A stretch of DNA of 64,000 nt from Candidatus Symbiopectobacterium sp. 'North America' (lineage in GTDB: Bacteria; Pseudomonadota; Gammaproteobacteria; Enterobacterales; Enterobacteriaceae), in NCBI RefSeq assembly GCF_015762685.1, contig NZ_PEHF01000086.1, forward strand, positions 1-64,000. The letters run 5' to 3'. Each line of letters begins with the position of its first letter. The first letter of the stretch is position 1. The position numbers and the translations under genes were made by a program. The notes beneath the pieces were generated by a model. The model made no database searches. It saw nothing but the letters and a program-made list of their open reading frames with translations, and was not told the origin of the DNA. Below, one piece after another: positions 52,832 to 63,884 of this stretch.

Positions 52832-53641
52832 ATGAAAAGTGTCATTACGTTAAAAGAGCCGTTCGCCTCACTCTGGCAGGAACACGACCCATTTGAAGAA
52901 GTCAAAAAACTGGATGGCGATGTCTTTCGCGCATTAGAGAGCCGCAAAACATTACGTTTTACTTTGGCCGGACGCTCTTGGTTTATCAAAATACATCGTG
53001 GTACCGCATTAAAAGAGGCCCTAAAAAACCTGCTTTCATTACGACTGTCCGTATTGGGCGCCGATCGTGAATGGAACGCGATTCACCGCTTGCGCGATCT
53101 CGGTGTAGACACCATGACGGGTGCCGCATTTGGCCAGCGGGGAGTAAACCCGCTACAGCGCGAATCTTTTATCATTACAGAGGATTTAAGCCCGGCCATC
53201 AGTCTGGAAGATTATTGCGCCAACTGTCCGAAGAATCCGCCAATGCTTGCCGAAAAACGGCGACTGATTCGCCGTGTGGCAGAAATGGTGAGAAAGATGC
53301 ATGCCGGCGGCGTCAATCACCGTGATTGCTATATTTGCCATTTCTTGCTGCGTCAGCCTTATCAGCCCACCGATAAGCAATTTACACTTTCGGTCATCGA
53401 CCTGCATCGAGCACAACTTCGCGAACGTGTTCCGCTGAGATGGCGTAATAAAGATCTTATCGGCCTCTATTTTTCCTCACTCGATATTGGGCTGAGCAAA
53501 CACGATCTCTTGTTTTTCCTGAAGATCTATTTTGATCATCAACCCTTGCGTACTACGTTGTGTCAGGAACAAGCGCTATTTCATGAAGCGTTTACCAAAG
53601 CAGAAAAAATTCGAGAAAGAACAGAGCGTAAGGCACTTTAA
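52832..53641 (+). CDS. waaP: Lipopolysaccharide core heptose(I) kinase
   Basis: A 269-residue kinase phosphorylating heptose I, important for outer-membrane integrity. The N-terminal part has the phosphate-loop-like region and lysine of [20 protein letters not shown] is the hinge; the catalytic loop [14 protein letters not shown] and the DLHRAQLR metal motif correspond to the kinase HRD and DFG equivalents. It starts immediately after waaG and is followed by waaB after 20 bases. Confidence 0.95.
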   Translation: MKSVITLKEPFASLWQEHDPFEEVKKLDGDVFRALESRKTLRFTLAGRSWFIKIHRGTALKEALKNLLSLRLSVLGADREWNAIHRLRDLGVDTMTGAAFGQRGVNPLQRESFIITEDLSPAISLEDYCANCPKNPPMLAEKRRLIRRVAEMVRKMHAGGVNHRDCYICHFLLRQPYQPTDKQFTLSVIDLHRAQLRERVPLRWRNKDLIGLYFSSLDIGLSKHDLLFFLKIYFDHQPLRTTLCQEQALFHEAFTKAEKIRERTERKAL

Positions 53642-53661
53642 CCCGAGTCCTGATTATCATT

Positions 53662-54750
53662 ATGAATATACTTTTCGTCGGTGAGGCCACCTCCGGTTTC
53701 GGCGGGATTGAAACAGTAATAAAAAAGGTCACTAGCTTCCTGGAAGGTGACCAAGACACTAAAAACACCTATACCTTATATTTCCTCTGCCGTGATAACC
53801 GCATGGATAAAGCCTGGCTGGAAGGAAAGCACTTTATTTGCCATCGTTCCGGCATCAAGATCTCCTTTCTGCGTAGAATGAATCACGCGTGTGCGCTGGC
53901 GCGCTTCATTAAACAGAACCAACCCGATACGGTTATTGCTTTTGATGCGCCATCCTGTCGCGTTGCGGCACAAGCGATCCGTTACAGTAAGAAAACGCTG
54001 CCGCTGATTTCGTGGCTGCACTACTCTCTCGACCACAAAAAACATGCCGAACAGGCACTGGTCGCGGATCATCACTTGGCCATCAGCTCTGGTATCAAGC
54101 AGCAATTAATAAAGCGTGGCGTTTCTCCCGAACGCATCTCTGTGATTTTTAACCCAGTCACGCCACAAAGTGTCGTGATTCCGCGCCCAACCGATAAAGC
54201 CGTCTTTATCTATGCCGGGCGTCTTAAGTTTGAGGGTCAAAAGCGTCTTAAAGACATGTTAGATGCTTTCTCAGGTTTGCACGGTGAATGGGAATGCCAT
54301 TTTATCGGTGACGGTTCAGATGCAGAAATATGCCAGACCTACTCGCATAAACTGGACATTGCAGATCATTTGCATTGGCACGGATGGCAAGAAAAGCCGT
54401 GGGAATATGTTCAGACAGAGATCAAGCAAGTCTCAGCTTTTGTTATGAGTTCTGCTTTTGAGGGGCTTTCCATGACGTTGCTTGAAGCCATGTCTTATGG
54501 GATTTATTGCGTTAGCAGCGATTGCCCATCGGGACCAGGTGATATCATCAAGAACGGTGTGAATGGGCAACTTTATGCTCCGAGTAATATCAAAGATTTT
54601 ATTAAGATATTATCTCAAGTACAAAAAAAAGAAATCAATCACAATGTAGAAGAAATAAAAAAATCCATCAGTGTATTTTATGATGGAAACTATTACTCTA
54701 CATTCATGGAATCTATTTCCAATCATAACAATCAAAAAACATTAAAATAA
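53662..54750 (+). CDS. waaB: LPS alpha-1,6-galactosyltransferase WaaB-like
   Basis: A 362-residue GT-B enzyme of family 4, closely resembling E. coli WaaB (359) throughout: NILFVGEATSGFGGIETVI, SWLHYSLDHKKHAEQAL, AISSGIKQQLIKRGV, YAGRLKFEGQKRLKDM and SSAFEGLSMTLLEAMSYG. In E. coli WaaB adds a branching galactose to the first outer-core glucose; the exact sugar here cannot be read from sequence. The last about 60 codons become strongly AT-rich, marking the transition to the outer-core block. Confidence 0.87.
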   Translation: MNILFVGEATSGFGGIETVIKKVTSFLEGDQDTKNTYTLYFLCRDNRMDKAWLEGKHFICHRSGIKISFLRRMNHACALARFIKQNQPDTVIAFDAPSCRVAAQAIRYSKKTLPLISWLHYSLDHKKHAEQALVADHHLAISSGIKQQLIKRGVSPERISVIFNPVTPQSVVIPRPTDKAVFIYAGRLKFEGQKRLKDMLDAFSGLHGEWECHFIGDGSDAEICQTYSHKLDIADHLHWHGWQEKPWEYVQTEIKQVSAFVMSSAFEGLSMTLLEAMSYGIYCVSSDCPSGPGDIIKNGVNGQLYAPSNIKDFIKILSQVQKKEINHNVEEIKKSISVFYDGNYYSTFMESISNHNNQKTLK

Positions 54751-54760
54751 TGGTGATATT

Positions 54761-55813
54761 GTGTATTTTAATATCAAACATGTTATAAAAGAGAAAATAA
54801 CACTAAATGACAATATTAATACATTACCTGCCAATGCATTTAATATTGCGTATGGAATAGACAAAAACTTTATATTTGGCTGCGGAATATCCATATCTTC
54901 CATATTATTAAAAAACAAAGGAAAAGAAATAATATTTCATATTTTCACCGACTATTTTGATGAAAAAAACATCTCGGAATTTACTGAACTTAGCCATCAA
55001 TACAATACCAAAATCATCGTTTATCTCATAAACTGTGATGAGTTAAAAAAATTACCAAGTACTAAAAACTGGTCTTATGCAACCTATTTCCGTTTTATCA
55101 TTGCTAATTTTTTCAATGGGTTATCATCTAAAGTACTTTATCTTGATGCTGATATTATTTGTAATGGAAAACTGGATGAATTAATAAATCTAGACTTGGG
55201 CGTTCATCTCGCTGCCGTGGTCAGTGAAGGAGAGAAACCCTGGTGGACCAAGCGGGCACATGCGTTAGGGGATGAGAATATAAGTAATGGTTATTTTAAT
55301 GCAGGGTTTCTTTTAATAAACATTCCTTTCTGGGCGAAAGAAGATATCAGTCGACAAGCAATGAATCTTCTTTCCAAAGACGAAATAAAAGAAAAAATAT
55401 CATTTTTAGATCAAGATATATTAAACATATTGTTTGTGAACAAAGTTATTTTTTTAGATAAAAAATATAACACCCAGTTTAGTATTAACTATGAGCTAAA
55501 TGAAAGTAAAAAAATGCTCACCCCCATCACCAATAGCACTGTATTCATTCATTATATAGGCCCAACAAAGCCGTGGCATGAGTGGGCCATTTATTATGAT
55601 TCAGCATGCTATTTTACAAAAGCAAAAAATAATTCACCGTGGAAAGAATCTGAATTACTTAAAGCTCATTCAGCTAACCAGCTGCGTTATTGTGCCAAAC
55701 ATGAATTTCATAATAAAAAAATATTTTCAGGTTTAAAAAACTACTTACTTTATTTCTTAAAAAAATCATCTAATTCAGAGCATAGAAAATTATGTATTTT
55801 GATGGCAGTGTGA
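54761..55813 (+). CDS. Family 8 LPS glycosyltransferase (first of a tandem pair)
   Basis: A 350-residue retaining GT-A enzyme like WaaI/WaaO. It starts at a GTG (54761). The donor site begins FNIAYGIDKNFIFGCGIS, the DxD metal motif is LYLDADIICNG (near residue 130), and the acceptor-side signatures are YFNAGFLLIN and FIHYIGPTKPWHEWA, followed by the WaaI-type C-terminal extension. It presumably adds glucose or galactose to the outer core. It is AT-rich compared with waaQGP. Its end overlaps the next gene by 22 bases. It is clearly a paralogue of the next gene. Confidence 0.85.
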   Translation: MYFNIKHVIKEKITLNDNINTLPANAFNIAYGIDKNFIFGCGISISSILLKNKGKEIIFHIFTDYFDEKNISEFTELSHQYNTKIIVYLINCDELKKLPSTKNWSYATYFRFIIANFFNGLSSKVLYLDADIICNGKLDELINLDLGVHLAAVVSEGEKPWWTKRAHALGDENISNGYFNAGFLLINIPFWAKEDISRQAMNLLSKDEIKEKISFLDQDILNILFVNKVIFLDKKYNTQFSINYELNESKKMLTPITNSTVFIHYIGPTKPWHEWAIYYDSACYFTKAKNNSPWKESELLKAHSANQLRYCAKHEFHNKKIFSGLKNYLLYFLKKSSNSEHRKLCILMAV

Positions 55814-56781
55814 TCAAGAATAAGGTTGAATTTCTTGGTTCGCAGGAAACCAACAAAGAGAAGATGTTGCATATTGCATACGGTGTCGATAAGAATTTTT
55901 TATTCGGTGCTGCAATCTCGGCCACATCGACCATTATAAATAGTGAAATTCCTATCACCTTACATTTTTTCATTGACTCCATAAACGATGATGATGTTCA
56001 TCGTTTCAAGAAAATGTCTGGTAGATTTAATGTAGATATATTCATGTATCATATTGACAACACACCATTAAAAGACTTACTCACAAAAAATTGGCCTTAT
56101 TCTGCTTATTATAGATTAATCGCATTCGATTATTTGGGATCATATACAGATCGATTATTATATCTTGATGCCGACATTGTATGTAAAGCGCCCCTTGACG
56201 AATTAATACATTTATCTTTTGATGGTGCTATTTGTGCGGTTGTAACTGATATCGAGGGGATGGATAAGAAAGCAATGGAAAGACTCCATTGTCCAGAAAT
56301 AGAAGATGTCTATTTTAATTCTGGTGTAATGTTTATGAATTTAAAACAATGGCATCAACAAAACTTAACCTCTAACGTTATTAAATTTATCTTTGAACAT
56401 TCAGGACTAAAATACCCGGATCAAGATGCATTAAATATGCTTTTGCTCGGCAAAACATTTCTCTTACCCAGAAAATACAATAGTATCTATAGTATAAAAA
56501 GCGAGTTATACGACAGGACTCATCAGAAATATAAAAAAATCATAAATAATGAATCTGTCTTAATTCATTATGTTGGTACCACTAAGCCTTGGAATGAATG
56601 GGGACAATATCTTTCAACAACTTTCTTCCAAAAAGCATATCTAGCCTCAGAATGGCATGATGTACCGTTACTTAAACCCCGAACATCTTTACAGTGGAAG
56701 CAAAAATCAAAGCATGAGTTCCAGAAATATCACTTATTTAACGGTATTTTAGCAAGATTAAAATATATCACAACAAAATAA
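55792..56781 (+). CDS. Family 8 LPS glycosyltransferase (second of a tandem pair)
   Basis: A 329-residue GT-A enzyme of the WaaI/WaaJ/WaaO group, related to its upstream neighbour: HIAYGVDKNFLFGAAIS, DxD in LYLDADIVCKAP, YFNSGVMFMNL, LIHYVGTTKPWNEWG and the WKQKSKHEFQKYHLF C-terminal region. It is expected to add the next outer-core hexose. Shared motifs and the similar first residues (MYFDGSVIKNK against VYFNIKHVIKEK) suggest tandem duplication. GC content is very low. Confidence 0.86.
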   Translation: MYFDGSVIKNKVEFLGSQETNKEKMLHIAYGVDKNFLFGAAISATSTIINSEIPITLHFFIDSINDDDVHRFKKMSGRFNVDIFMYHIDNTPLKDLLTKNWPYSAYYRLIAFDYLGSYTDRLLYLDADIVCKAPLDELIHLSFDGAICAVVTDIEGMDKKAMERLHCPEIEDVYFNSGVMFMNLKQWHQQNLTSNVIKFIFEHSGLKYPDQDALNMLLLGKTFLLPRKYNSIYSIKSELYDRTHQKYKKIINNESVLIHYVGTTKPWNEWGQYLSTTFFQKAYLASEWHDVPLLKPRTSLQWKQKSKHEFQKYHLFNGILARLKYITTK

Positions 56782-56793
56782 GAGAATTGTTTC

Positions 56794-57813
56794 ATGAATG
56801 TATATTTTTTAGAATGGAATGCCAATTATGAAAAGCTCATGATAAAAAATTTAGGGTCGCATGGCGTCACAGAAATAAAAAATATCATGAAGCATTTTAC
56901 AAGAAACAATATTAGACTTAAAAAAACCAATATTAATAATTGGTTATTCGTTAAGATGCATGTTTTTTTAAAACTAAGAAAAATTAAAAAAGATGATTTA
57001 ATAATTTGCAATGGATATAGTTTTTTAGGTTTTCTCGATATAATAAAAACACTCCCCTGTAAAAAAGCCTTAGTAATTCGAGATACTATAATTCATTTAG
57101 AAAGAGGTATGAAAGAAAACAAAAAATGGCTTCCACCTGATGGAGATATTATCCAAGAAATAGATTCACATTTTGATAAAGTATATAGTTTCGATCCATC
57201 TGACTGTAAAAAATATGATTTCATATACTTAAAGCAGTTCCTTCCATTTACATCCCAAGATATTGGCACCATACTTAAAACATCAATAAAAAGCAAATTA
57301 TCGGAAAAATTATGTTTTTTCATTGGTGAACACAGACCTGATCGCGAAAAATCTCTCCAAGACCTTTTCCCTTATTTTAAGCGTTTAAATTACAAACCTG
57401 ATTTTTATCTTTTTGATAAACACAACAAATCAATAGATTACCCATTTTTTTGCAAAAACCAATCTCTTGATTATAAAGAAAACATACAGAAAGTTATTGA
57501 GTCTGACGTTGTTATAGAAATAAACCATCCTGGACAAGATGGCTTAACGTTACGAACGATCGAAGCTCTTGCTTTTAACAAAAAAATAATAACCAACAAT
57601 ATAAAAATAATGCAATATGATTTTTATAATGACGACCGTTTTTTCATATTAGGCTATAATGACATTGACTCTTTGCAACGTTTTTTAGAAAGACCATTAA
57701 CACCTGTAGATATTGACTCGATAAAAGAATACACAGCTGATAGAATGTTAAATCGATTGGTTTCTGATATTTACCACCACAACAGCCCTCAACAAAGCAA
57801 TATATTTAATTAA
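56794..57813 (+). CDS. Uncharacterised protein, probable outer-core glycosyltransferase
   Basis: 339 residues and very AT-rich. I do not recognise the family. The N-terminal half is Lys/Asn-rich. The C-terminal half looks like a GT-B donor domain: a strand-loop KLCFFIGEHRPDREKSLQDL, then SDVVIEINHPGQDGLTLRTI followed by EALAFNKKIITNN, which resembles the E-x7-E/EAxAxGxPVI region of GT-B enzymes. No signal peptide or membrane helix is evident. Location between glycosyltransferases in the core operon, 12 bases after the previous gene, supports a sugar-transfer role, but the reaction is unknown. Confidence 0.6.
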   Translation: MNVYFLEWNANYEKLMIKNLGSHGVTEIKNIMKHFTRNNIRLKKTNINNWLFVKMHVFLKLRKIKKDDLIICNGYSFLGFLDIIKTLPCKKALVIRDTIIHLERGMKENKKWLPPDGDIIQEIDSHFDKVYSFDPSDCKKYDFIYLKQFLPFTSQDIGTILKTSIKSKLSEKLCFFIGEHRPDREKSLQDLFPYFKRLNYKPDFYLFDKHNKSIDYPFFCKNQSLDYKENIQKVIESDVVIEINHPGQDGLTLRTIEALAFNKKIITNNIKIMQYDFYNDDRFFILGYNDIDSLQRFLERPLTPVDIDSIKEYTADRMLNRLVSDIYHHNSPQQSNIFN

Positions 57814-57874
57814 CCACATACTTTTCTAAATCTCTTATTAATAAAGAGAACAACATTCGACTCTTACCTAGGGC

Positions 57875-58795
57875 ATGGCTACAATGCGATTTATAATAAT
57901 GGCTCCAGTATATACTGAATGGAGTGGTGGAGTTATCGTTCTACATAAATTATGTCATATTCTCAACCAACTTGGAGAAAATGCTTACTTACATCCCATG
58001 GTCAAAGAATATCCTTTATCTTGGAAAAACCATTTTACTGAGATAAAAGAAAAAATAAAACTAAAGTATAAGAGCAGAAAATATAAAACAAACAAAATGC
58101 TCCAAACACCTGTAATTAATAAATTAACAAAAGGCGATTTAGAAAATTCTATTATTGTATATCCAGAAATAGTATCAGGAAATCCATTAAAAGCTAAAAA
58201 TGTAGTCAGATGGTTCTTACACCATCCGGGTTATAAAACAGGAAACGTAAATTATTTCTCTCGCGAACTGTATTTCTCATACGGTGCATTTGGCAGAGAT
58301 TTTAAGCTATATGGTTCCCACACATCTGACACAGTACTTCATGTATTTCATCAGATGAATGATATTTATAATGAGATTGGTGCATCTAAAGAACGAACAG
58401 GTACAGCATATTGCATTAGAAAAGGTCAAGGAAGAAAGATAATCCATGACCTATCCGATTCAATTCTTATCGACGAAAAAAAACATGAAGAAGTAGCTGA
58501 AATATTTAAGTGTGTAAAGTATTTTATCTCTTATGATCTATATACTGGATATTCGTTGTTTGCCATAATGTGTGGCTGTATTCCGATTGTTGTTCCTGAT
58601 GAAAATTTATCACTAACGGAATGGCAGTCTGACCCTAAGATGCGATTAGGTATTGCATATGGGTTTGAGCAAATTGAAGAGGCGACCAAGAACCGTAAAG
58701 CCGCATTAGATTTAGTGTTTGAAAAAGAAAATGAATCAATTCTTAACGTCAAAAAATTTATAATTGAATCGAAAGAGTATTTCTCCGTAGATTAA
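57875..58795 (+). CDS. WavQ-like LPS core biosynthesis glycosyltransferase
   Basis: 306 residues, AT-rich. The N-terminus MRFIIMAPVYTEWSGGVIVLHKL (best start perhaps the ATG at 57884; split by position) is GT-B-like. The C-terminal region ISYDLYTGYSLFAIMCGCIP and then IVVPDENLSLTEW resembles the motif YDxxTxYSxxAAxxGCxSVVVP of Vibrio WavQ-type core proteins, which I recall from family alignments. WavQ is assigned to core synthesis but its precise reaction is not well established. It is preceded by a 61-base gap and followed by an acetyltransferase gene. Confidence 0.6.
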   Translation: MATMRFIIMAPVYTEWSGGVIVLHKLCHILNQLGENAYLHPMVKEYPLSWKNHFTEIKEKIKLKYKSRKYKTNKMLQTPVINKLTKGDLENSIIVYPEIVSGNPLKAKNVVRWFLHHPGYKTGNVNYFSRELYFSYGAFGRDFKLYGSHTSDTVLHVFHQMNDIYNEIGASKERTGTAYCIRKGQGRKIIHDLSDSILIDEKKHEEVAEIFKCVKYFISYDLYTGYSLFAIMCGCIPIVVPDENLSLTEWQSDPKMRLGIAYGFEQIEEATKNRKAALDLVFEKENESILNVKKFIIESKEYFSVD

Positions 58796-58819
58796 ATCCT
58801 CACTTGCTTCAGAAAACAC

Positions 58820-59404
58820 ATGGTCTATAAAATGAAAAACCCCTTAAACATTAGTTACTACACAGATGACGAATTACGTTCATTTGGTTTTAAACATGTG
58901 GGTAAAAATGTTCAGGTAGCTCAAAGCTGTAACATTATAGGGTTAGAAAATATTTCTTTAGGTAACAATGTTAGAATTGATGGATTCACAACCATTGTTG
59001 CATCAGGAACCGGATTCTTAAATATAGGCTCCTATGTGCACATTGGCGGATACACGTTTCTTTTTGCGGGCGCCGGAATAATCATCAAAGATTTTTGTGG
59101 CCTTTCACAAGGTGTCAAAATTTATAGCAAGTCTGATGACTACTTAGGAAAGAAGCTGACTAATCCAACAATAAGTGAGGAGTACACTGGTGTGATAACA
59201 GGTACAGTTACCCTCGAGAAACATGTTATCATCGGCTCAGGCACTGTTGTTCTTCCTAATATAACGCTTGAAGAGGGAGTATCCGTCGGAGCACAGTCTC
59301 TCGTCACCAAAGATTTAAATGAGTGGGGAATGTACTTTGGTTGTCCAGCAAAAAAATTAGAGATAGAGAAAAAGAACTCCTTATACTCGAAAAAAATTTT
59401 TTAG
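58820..59404 (+). CDS. Hexapeptide-repeat acyltransferase (probable sugar O-acetyltransferase)
   Basis: 194 residues from 58820, or 190 from the ATG at 58832. Left-handed beta-helix repeats run from about residue 40 to 170 (IIGLENISLGNNVRIDGFTT, YVHIGGYTFLFAGAGI, IIGSGTVVLPNITLEEGVSV, GAQSLVTKDL), with the CoA-site feature typical of the CysE/LacA/NodL superfamily. The C-terminus is short and basic. In this position it probably acetylates an outer-core or O-antigen sugar. It is the last gene of the AT-rich block. Confidence 0.8.
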   Translation: MVYKMKNPLNISYYTDDELRSFGFKHVGKNVQVAQSCNIIGLENISLGNNVRIDGFTTIVASGTGFLNIGSYVHIGGYTFLFAGAGIIIKDFCGLSQGVKIYSKSDDYLGKKLTNPTISEEYTGVITGTVTLEKHVIIGSGTVVLPNITLEEGVSVGAQSLVTKDLNEWGMYFGCPAKKLEIEKKNSLYSKKIF

Positions 59405-59508
59405 CGAGTCAGGAACTTAAACAAAAAAATTAATAGACAGTGCCATAGTCATTCCTTAACAAAAAAGCTAAAATATTTTCAGCGATAACTCTAAAATAGC
59501 CAATACCG

Positions 59509-61306
<1,798 letters not shown>

Positions 61307-61313
61307 GATATAA

Positions 61314-61344
61314 TCCGGCGGGTAGATAGGCTTCCTCCGCCGGA
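61314..61344. terminator. Bidirectional terminator between coaD and the family-2 glycosyltransferase gene
   Basis: TCCGGCGG (61314-61321) pairs with CCGCCGGA (61337-61344) between convergent genes; AAAA follows on the plus strand. It is therefore better placed to end the minus-strand gene than coaD. Confidence 0.55.
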
Positions 61345-61358
61345 AAATCGCGATGCGA

Positions 61359-62255
61359 TTAACGCGCCAATGTGCCGCATAGATAACGGAACCACCACAG
61401 TGGACTCCACCATGTATTTAACGGGGGCAATGTCGCTGGCATTATGTTGTTACGGTATTTAATTTCCCAGGTAAAGTTGAGGAAAATACGGGTCTGCCCA
61501 TACTCATAACCGAACAAGCTGCACTCTTGCTTCTTACGCTTATCAATCGGCGTATTGGCGGAAAGGTCGCGCTGTAACGTATGGTAACTTTCTTCCCGGT
61601 CCACTTCCCGTTCAAAACAGCGGATGCTCTTCGGCAGATAATGTTGGCGCGACCCTTGGTATTTTTGGTATTTAACGAAGCGGAAATCTTCTGAGCCATA
61701 ATTTCCGGCAAACTCCTCGTCATAGCCAAAGAAACGCATAAAGCGCGCACGCGACATAAAGAACGTGTTCGGATGGCCATAATACCTGTCGCCAACGTTA
61801 CACACTTTTCCGCGTTTTTTGACGCCGTTTTCACGGCTTTCCCGATAGATTTTATAAAAATTGCGGCCGGGGTTACGGCAATTGATCAAATAGCGGAATG
61901 AGGATTCCGGCAATTCGTGGTCAAGATCGGTGATAAAAATTTTGTCAGACTTGGCATAAGTCACCCCTAAATTGCGCGCGCCAGCCTGATTCCATGGAAT
62001 ATCTTCATTAATACGCAGCCAGGTGATATTCAGGTCGAAAGTGCCAATGTCGTACTTAATCGGTGAACCGTCATCAACAATAACGAACTCTACCGCAGTT
62101 CTGATATCTTCCGGCAGCTGCTGCTCATACAGCCGCAACAACGAAAATACGGAATCCATATTGTCCTGATTGCAGTAAAAGTGCGTAACGTAGGTTAACT
62201 TTATATGCTGCTTATCAAGCGGATGTCGTGCGGCAGTAGAGTACTCGTGGTTCAC
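61359..62255 (-). CDS. Family 2 glycosyltransferase, probable LPS-related
   Basis: 298 residues. A GT-A fold of family 2: LTYVTHFYCNQDN, EFVIVDDGSPIKYDIG, WNQAGARNLG and the DxD motif FITDLDHELP (near residue 120). The C-terminal part has FAGNYGSEDFRFV, resembling the G-x-GGED acceptor motif of beta-1,4-galactosyltransferase-like domains (Glyco_transf_7C). No signal peptide or membrane helix. It stands alone on the minus strand between coaD and mutM, next to the core cluster, so a lipopolysaccharide role is inferred. The exact sugar is unknown. Confidence 0.78.
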   Translation of the reverse strand: MNHEYSTAARHPLDKQHIKLTYVTHFYCNQDNMDSVFSLLRLYEQQLPEDIRTAVEFVIVDDGSPIKYDIGTFDLNITWLRINEDIPWNQAGARNLGVTYAKSDKIFITDLDHELPESSFRYLINCRNPGRNFYKIYRESRENGVKKRGKVCNVGDRYYGHPNTFFMSRARFMRFFGYDEEFAGNYGSEDFRFVKYQKYQGSRQHYLPKSIRCFEREVDREESYHTLQRDLSANTPIDKRKKQECSLFGYEYGQTRIFLNFTWEIKYRNNIMPATLPPLNTWWSPLWWFRYLCGTLAR

Positions 62256-62339
62256 CGATAAAATCCTCAGTTTTGTAATCTCGTTGATGCTTTTCCAGAT
62301 TCGCCCTTCAAACGGCAGTCTGGCGTTATTTATCCAGCA

Positions 62340-63149
62340 TCATTTCTGGCAGCAACGACAATAAAATGTACTACGTTGCCCATGTTTTTTCGTTAACAAC
62401 GGCGTTCCGCATACGCGGCAAAGCTCCCCCGCTCGACCATAAACCTGCAATTCCTGCGCAAAATACCCCCGTTTACCATCTGACTGTAAGAAATCCCTTA
62501 ACGTCGTGCCGCCTTGCTCAATCGAGCGCTGTAGCACCTGCTTTATCGACTGAACGAAATGAGCAGATTCTGATTCACTCAGCGAGCCTGCAGCACGATC
62601 GGGATGAATACCCGCCATAAACAGGGATTCGCTGGCATAAATGTTTCCTACGCCGACCACCACCTTGTTATCCATCACCCACTGCTTAATAGCCGTGTGC
62701 TTACCGCGCGAACGTTGATAGAGATAGTCGGGAGAGAATGCCTCACTCAAAGGTTCCGGGCCAAGGTGCGCAAGTACGCTGCTTGTTTCAAGGTCCGTCG
62801 TCCACAGCCAGGCACCAAAACGTCGGGGATCGGTATAACGCAGCACATGGCCGTTGTCCATGACCATATCCACATGATCGTGTTTATCAGGAGGGAGATA
62901 TTCCGGCAGAATGCGCAAGCTGCCAGACATGCCCAAATGCACAATAATCCAGCCGCCGGGTAGCGCAAACAGCAGGTATTTTGCCCGACGCGCTATGCTC
63001 AAAATAGGCTGGTCACTCAACGCAAAGATCTCGCTGGACACCGGCCAACGCAAGCGGGGATTACGCACGTCAACGTGCAGGATGGTGTATCCGACAAGAT
63101 AGGGTGATATCCCGCGGCGGCTCGTTTCAACCTCTGGTAATTCCGGCAT
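62340..63149 (-). CDS. mutM: Formamidopyrimidine-DNA glycosylase
   Basis: 269 residues, the same as E. coli MutM (Fpg). It excises 8-oxoguanine and ring-opened purines. The catalytic N-terminal [12 protein letters not shown] (proline after Met removal), the lysine region [33 protein letters not shown] and the C-terminal zinc finger (four Cys in CRVCGTP ... YCRCC) are intact. It is separated from rpmG by a terminator, so it is probably expressed from its own promoter. Confidence 0.96.
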   Translation of the reverse strand: MPELPEVETSRRGISPYLVGYTILHVDVRNPRLRWPVSSEIFALSDQPILSIARRAKYLLFALPGGWIIVHLGMSGSLRILPEYLPPDKHDHVDMVMDNGHVLRYTDPRRFGAWLWTTDLETSSVLAHLGPEPLSEAFSPDYLYQRSRGKHTAIKQWVMDNKVVVGVGNIYASESLFMAGIHPDRAAGSLSESESAHFVQSIKQVLQRSIEQGGTTLRDFLQSDGKRGYFAQELQVYGRAGELCRVCGTPLLTKKHGQRSTFYCRCCQK

Positions 63150-63186
63150 TTTCTCCTCCTGAACACTCCCGCGGCTAACGTAGCAT

Positions 63187-63214
63187 AAAAAAAACCGGCC
63201 TTGGCCGGGTTTTT
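63187..63214 (-). terminator. Intrinsic terminator of the rpmB-rpmG operon
   Basis: On the minus strand ACCCGGCCAAGGCCGGTTTT forms a GGCC-rich stem (ACCGGCC/GGCCGGGT) followed by eight T. It lies 16 bases after the rpmG stop. Confidence 0.85.
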
Positions 63215-63230
63215 AATAAGTCCACTAAAA

Positions 63231-63401
<171 letters not shown>

Positions 63402-63409
63402 TCAGTTCC

Positions 63410-63667
<258 letters not shown>

Positions 63668-63713
63668 TCAGCTCGAGCTTCGTAGAGGATGTTGGCCGCC
63701 TCGTCAGGCTTTA

Positions 63714-63779
63714 GAGCCCATCTCAGCAGCTTTACAAGTAAAGATACTGCCATCAGGGTAAACCTGCTGAGATAGGCTC
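63714..63779. mobile_element. 66-bp MITE-like element in the rpmB leader
   Basis: The terminal inverted repeats GAGCCCATCTCAGCAG (63714-63729) and CTGCTGAGATAGGCTC (63764-63779) match at 15 of 16 positions. They are flanked on both sides by TTA (63711-63713 and 63780-63782), consistent with a 3-bp TNA-type target duplication as made by some IS5-family elements. The interior (34 bases) has no coding capacity and contains a smaller CTTTAC/GTAAAG inverted repeat. The transcript could fold into a long hairpin before rpmB. An alternative is a conserved leader structure. Confidence 0.6.
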
Positions 63780-63813
63780 TTAACGCCACACCCAAGATTC
63801 TCAAAGGTGGCGT

Positions 63814-63842
63814 AGTATACGCTCTAGCGCGGATGTGCTCAA
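63814..63842 (-). promoter_or_regulatory. Predicted sigma-70 promoter of rpmB-rpmG
   Basis: On the minus strand there is a -35 TTGAGC (63837-63842), a 17-bp spacer and a -10 TATACT (63814-63819). It is upstream of the MITE-like element, so that element would be transcribed in the leader. Confidence 0.7.
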
Positions 63843-63884
63843 GTCCCGAGCAGCGAAAGATCTCTAAGGATCGCGGAAAATATG

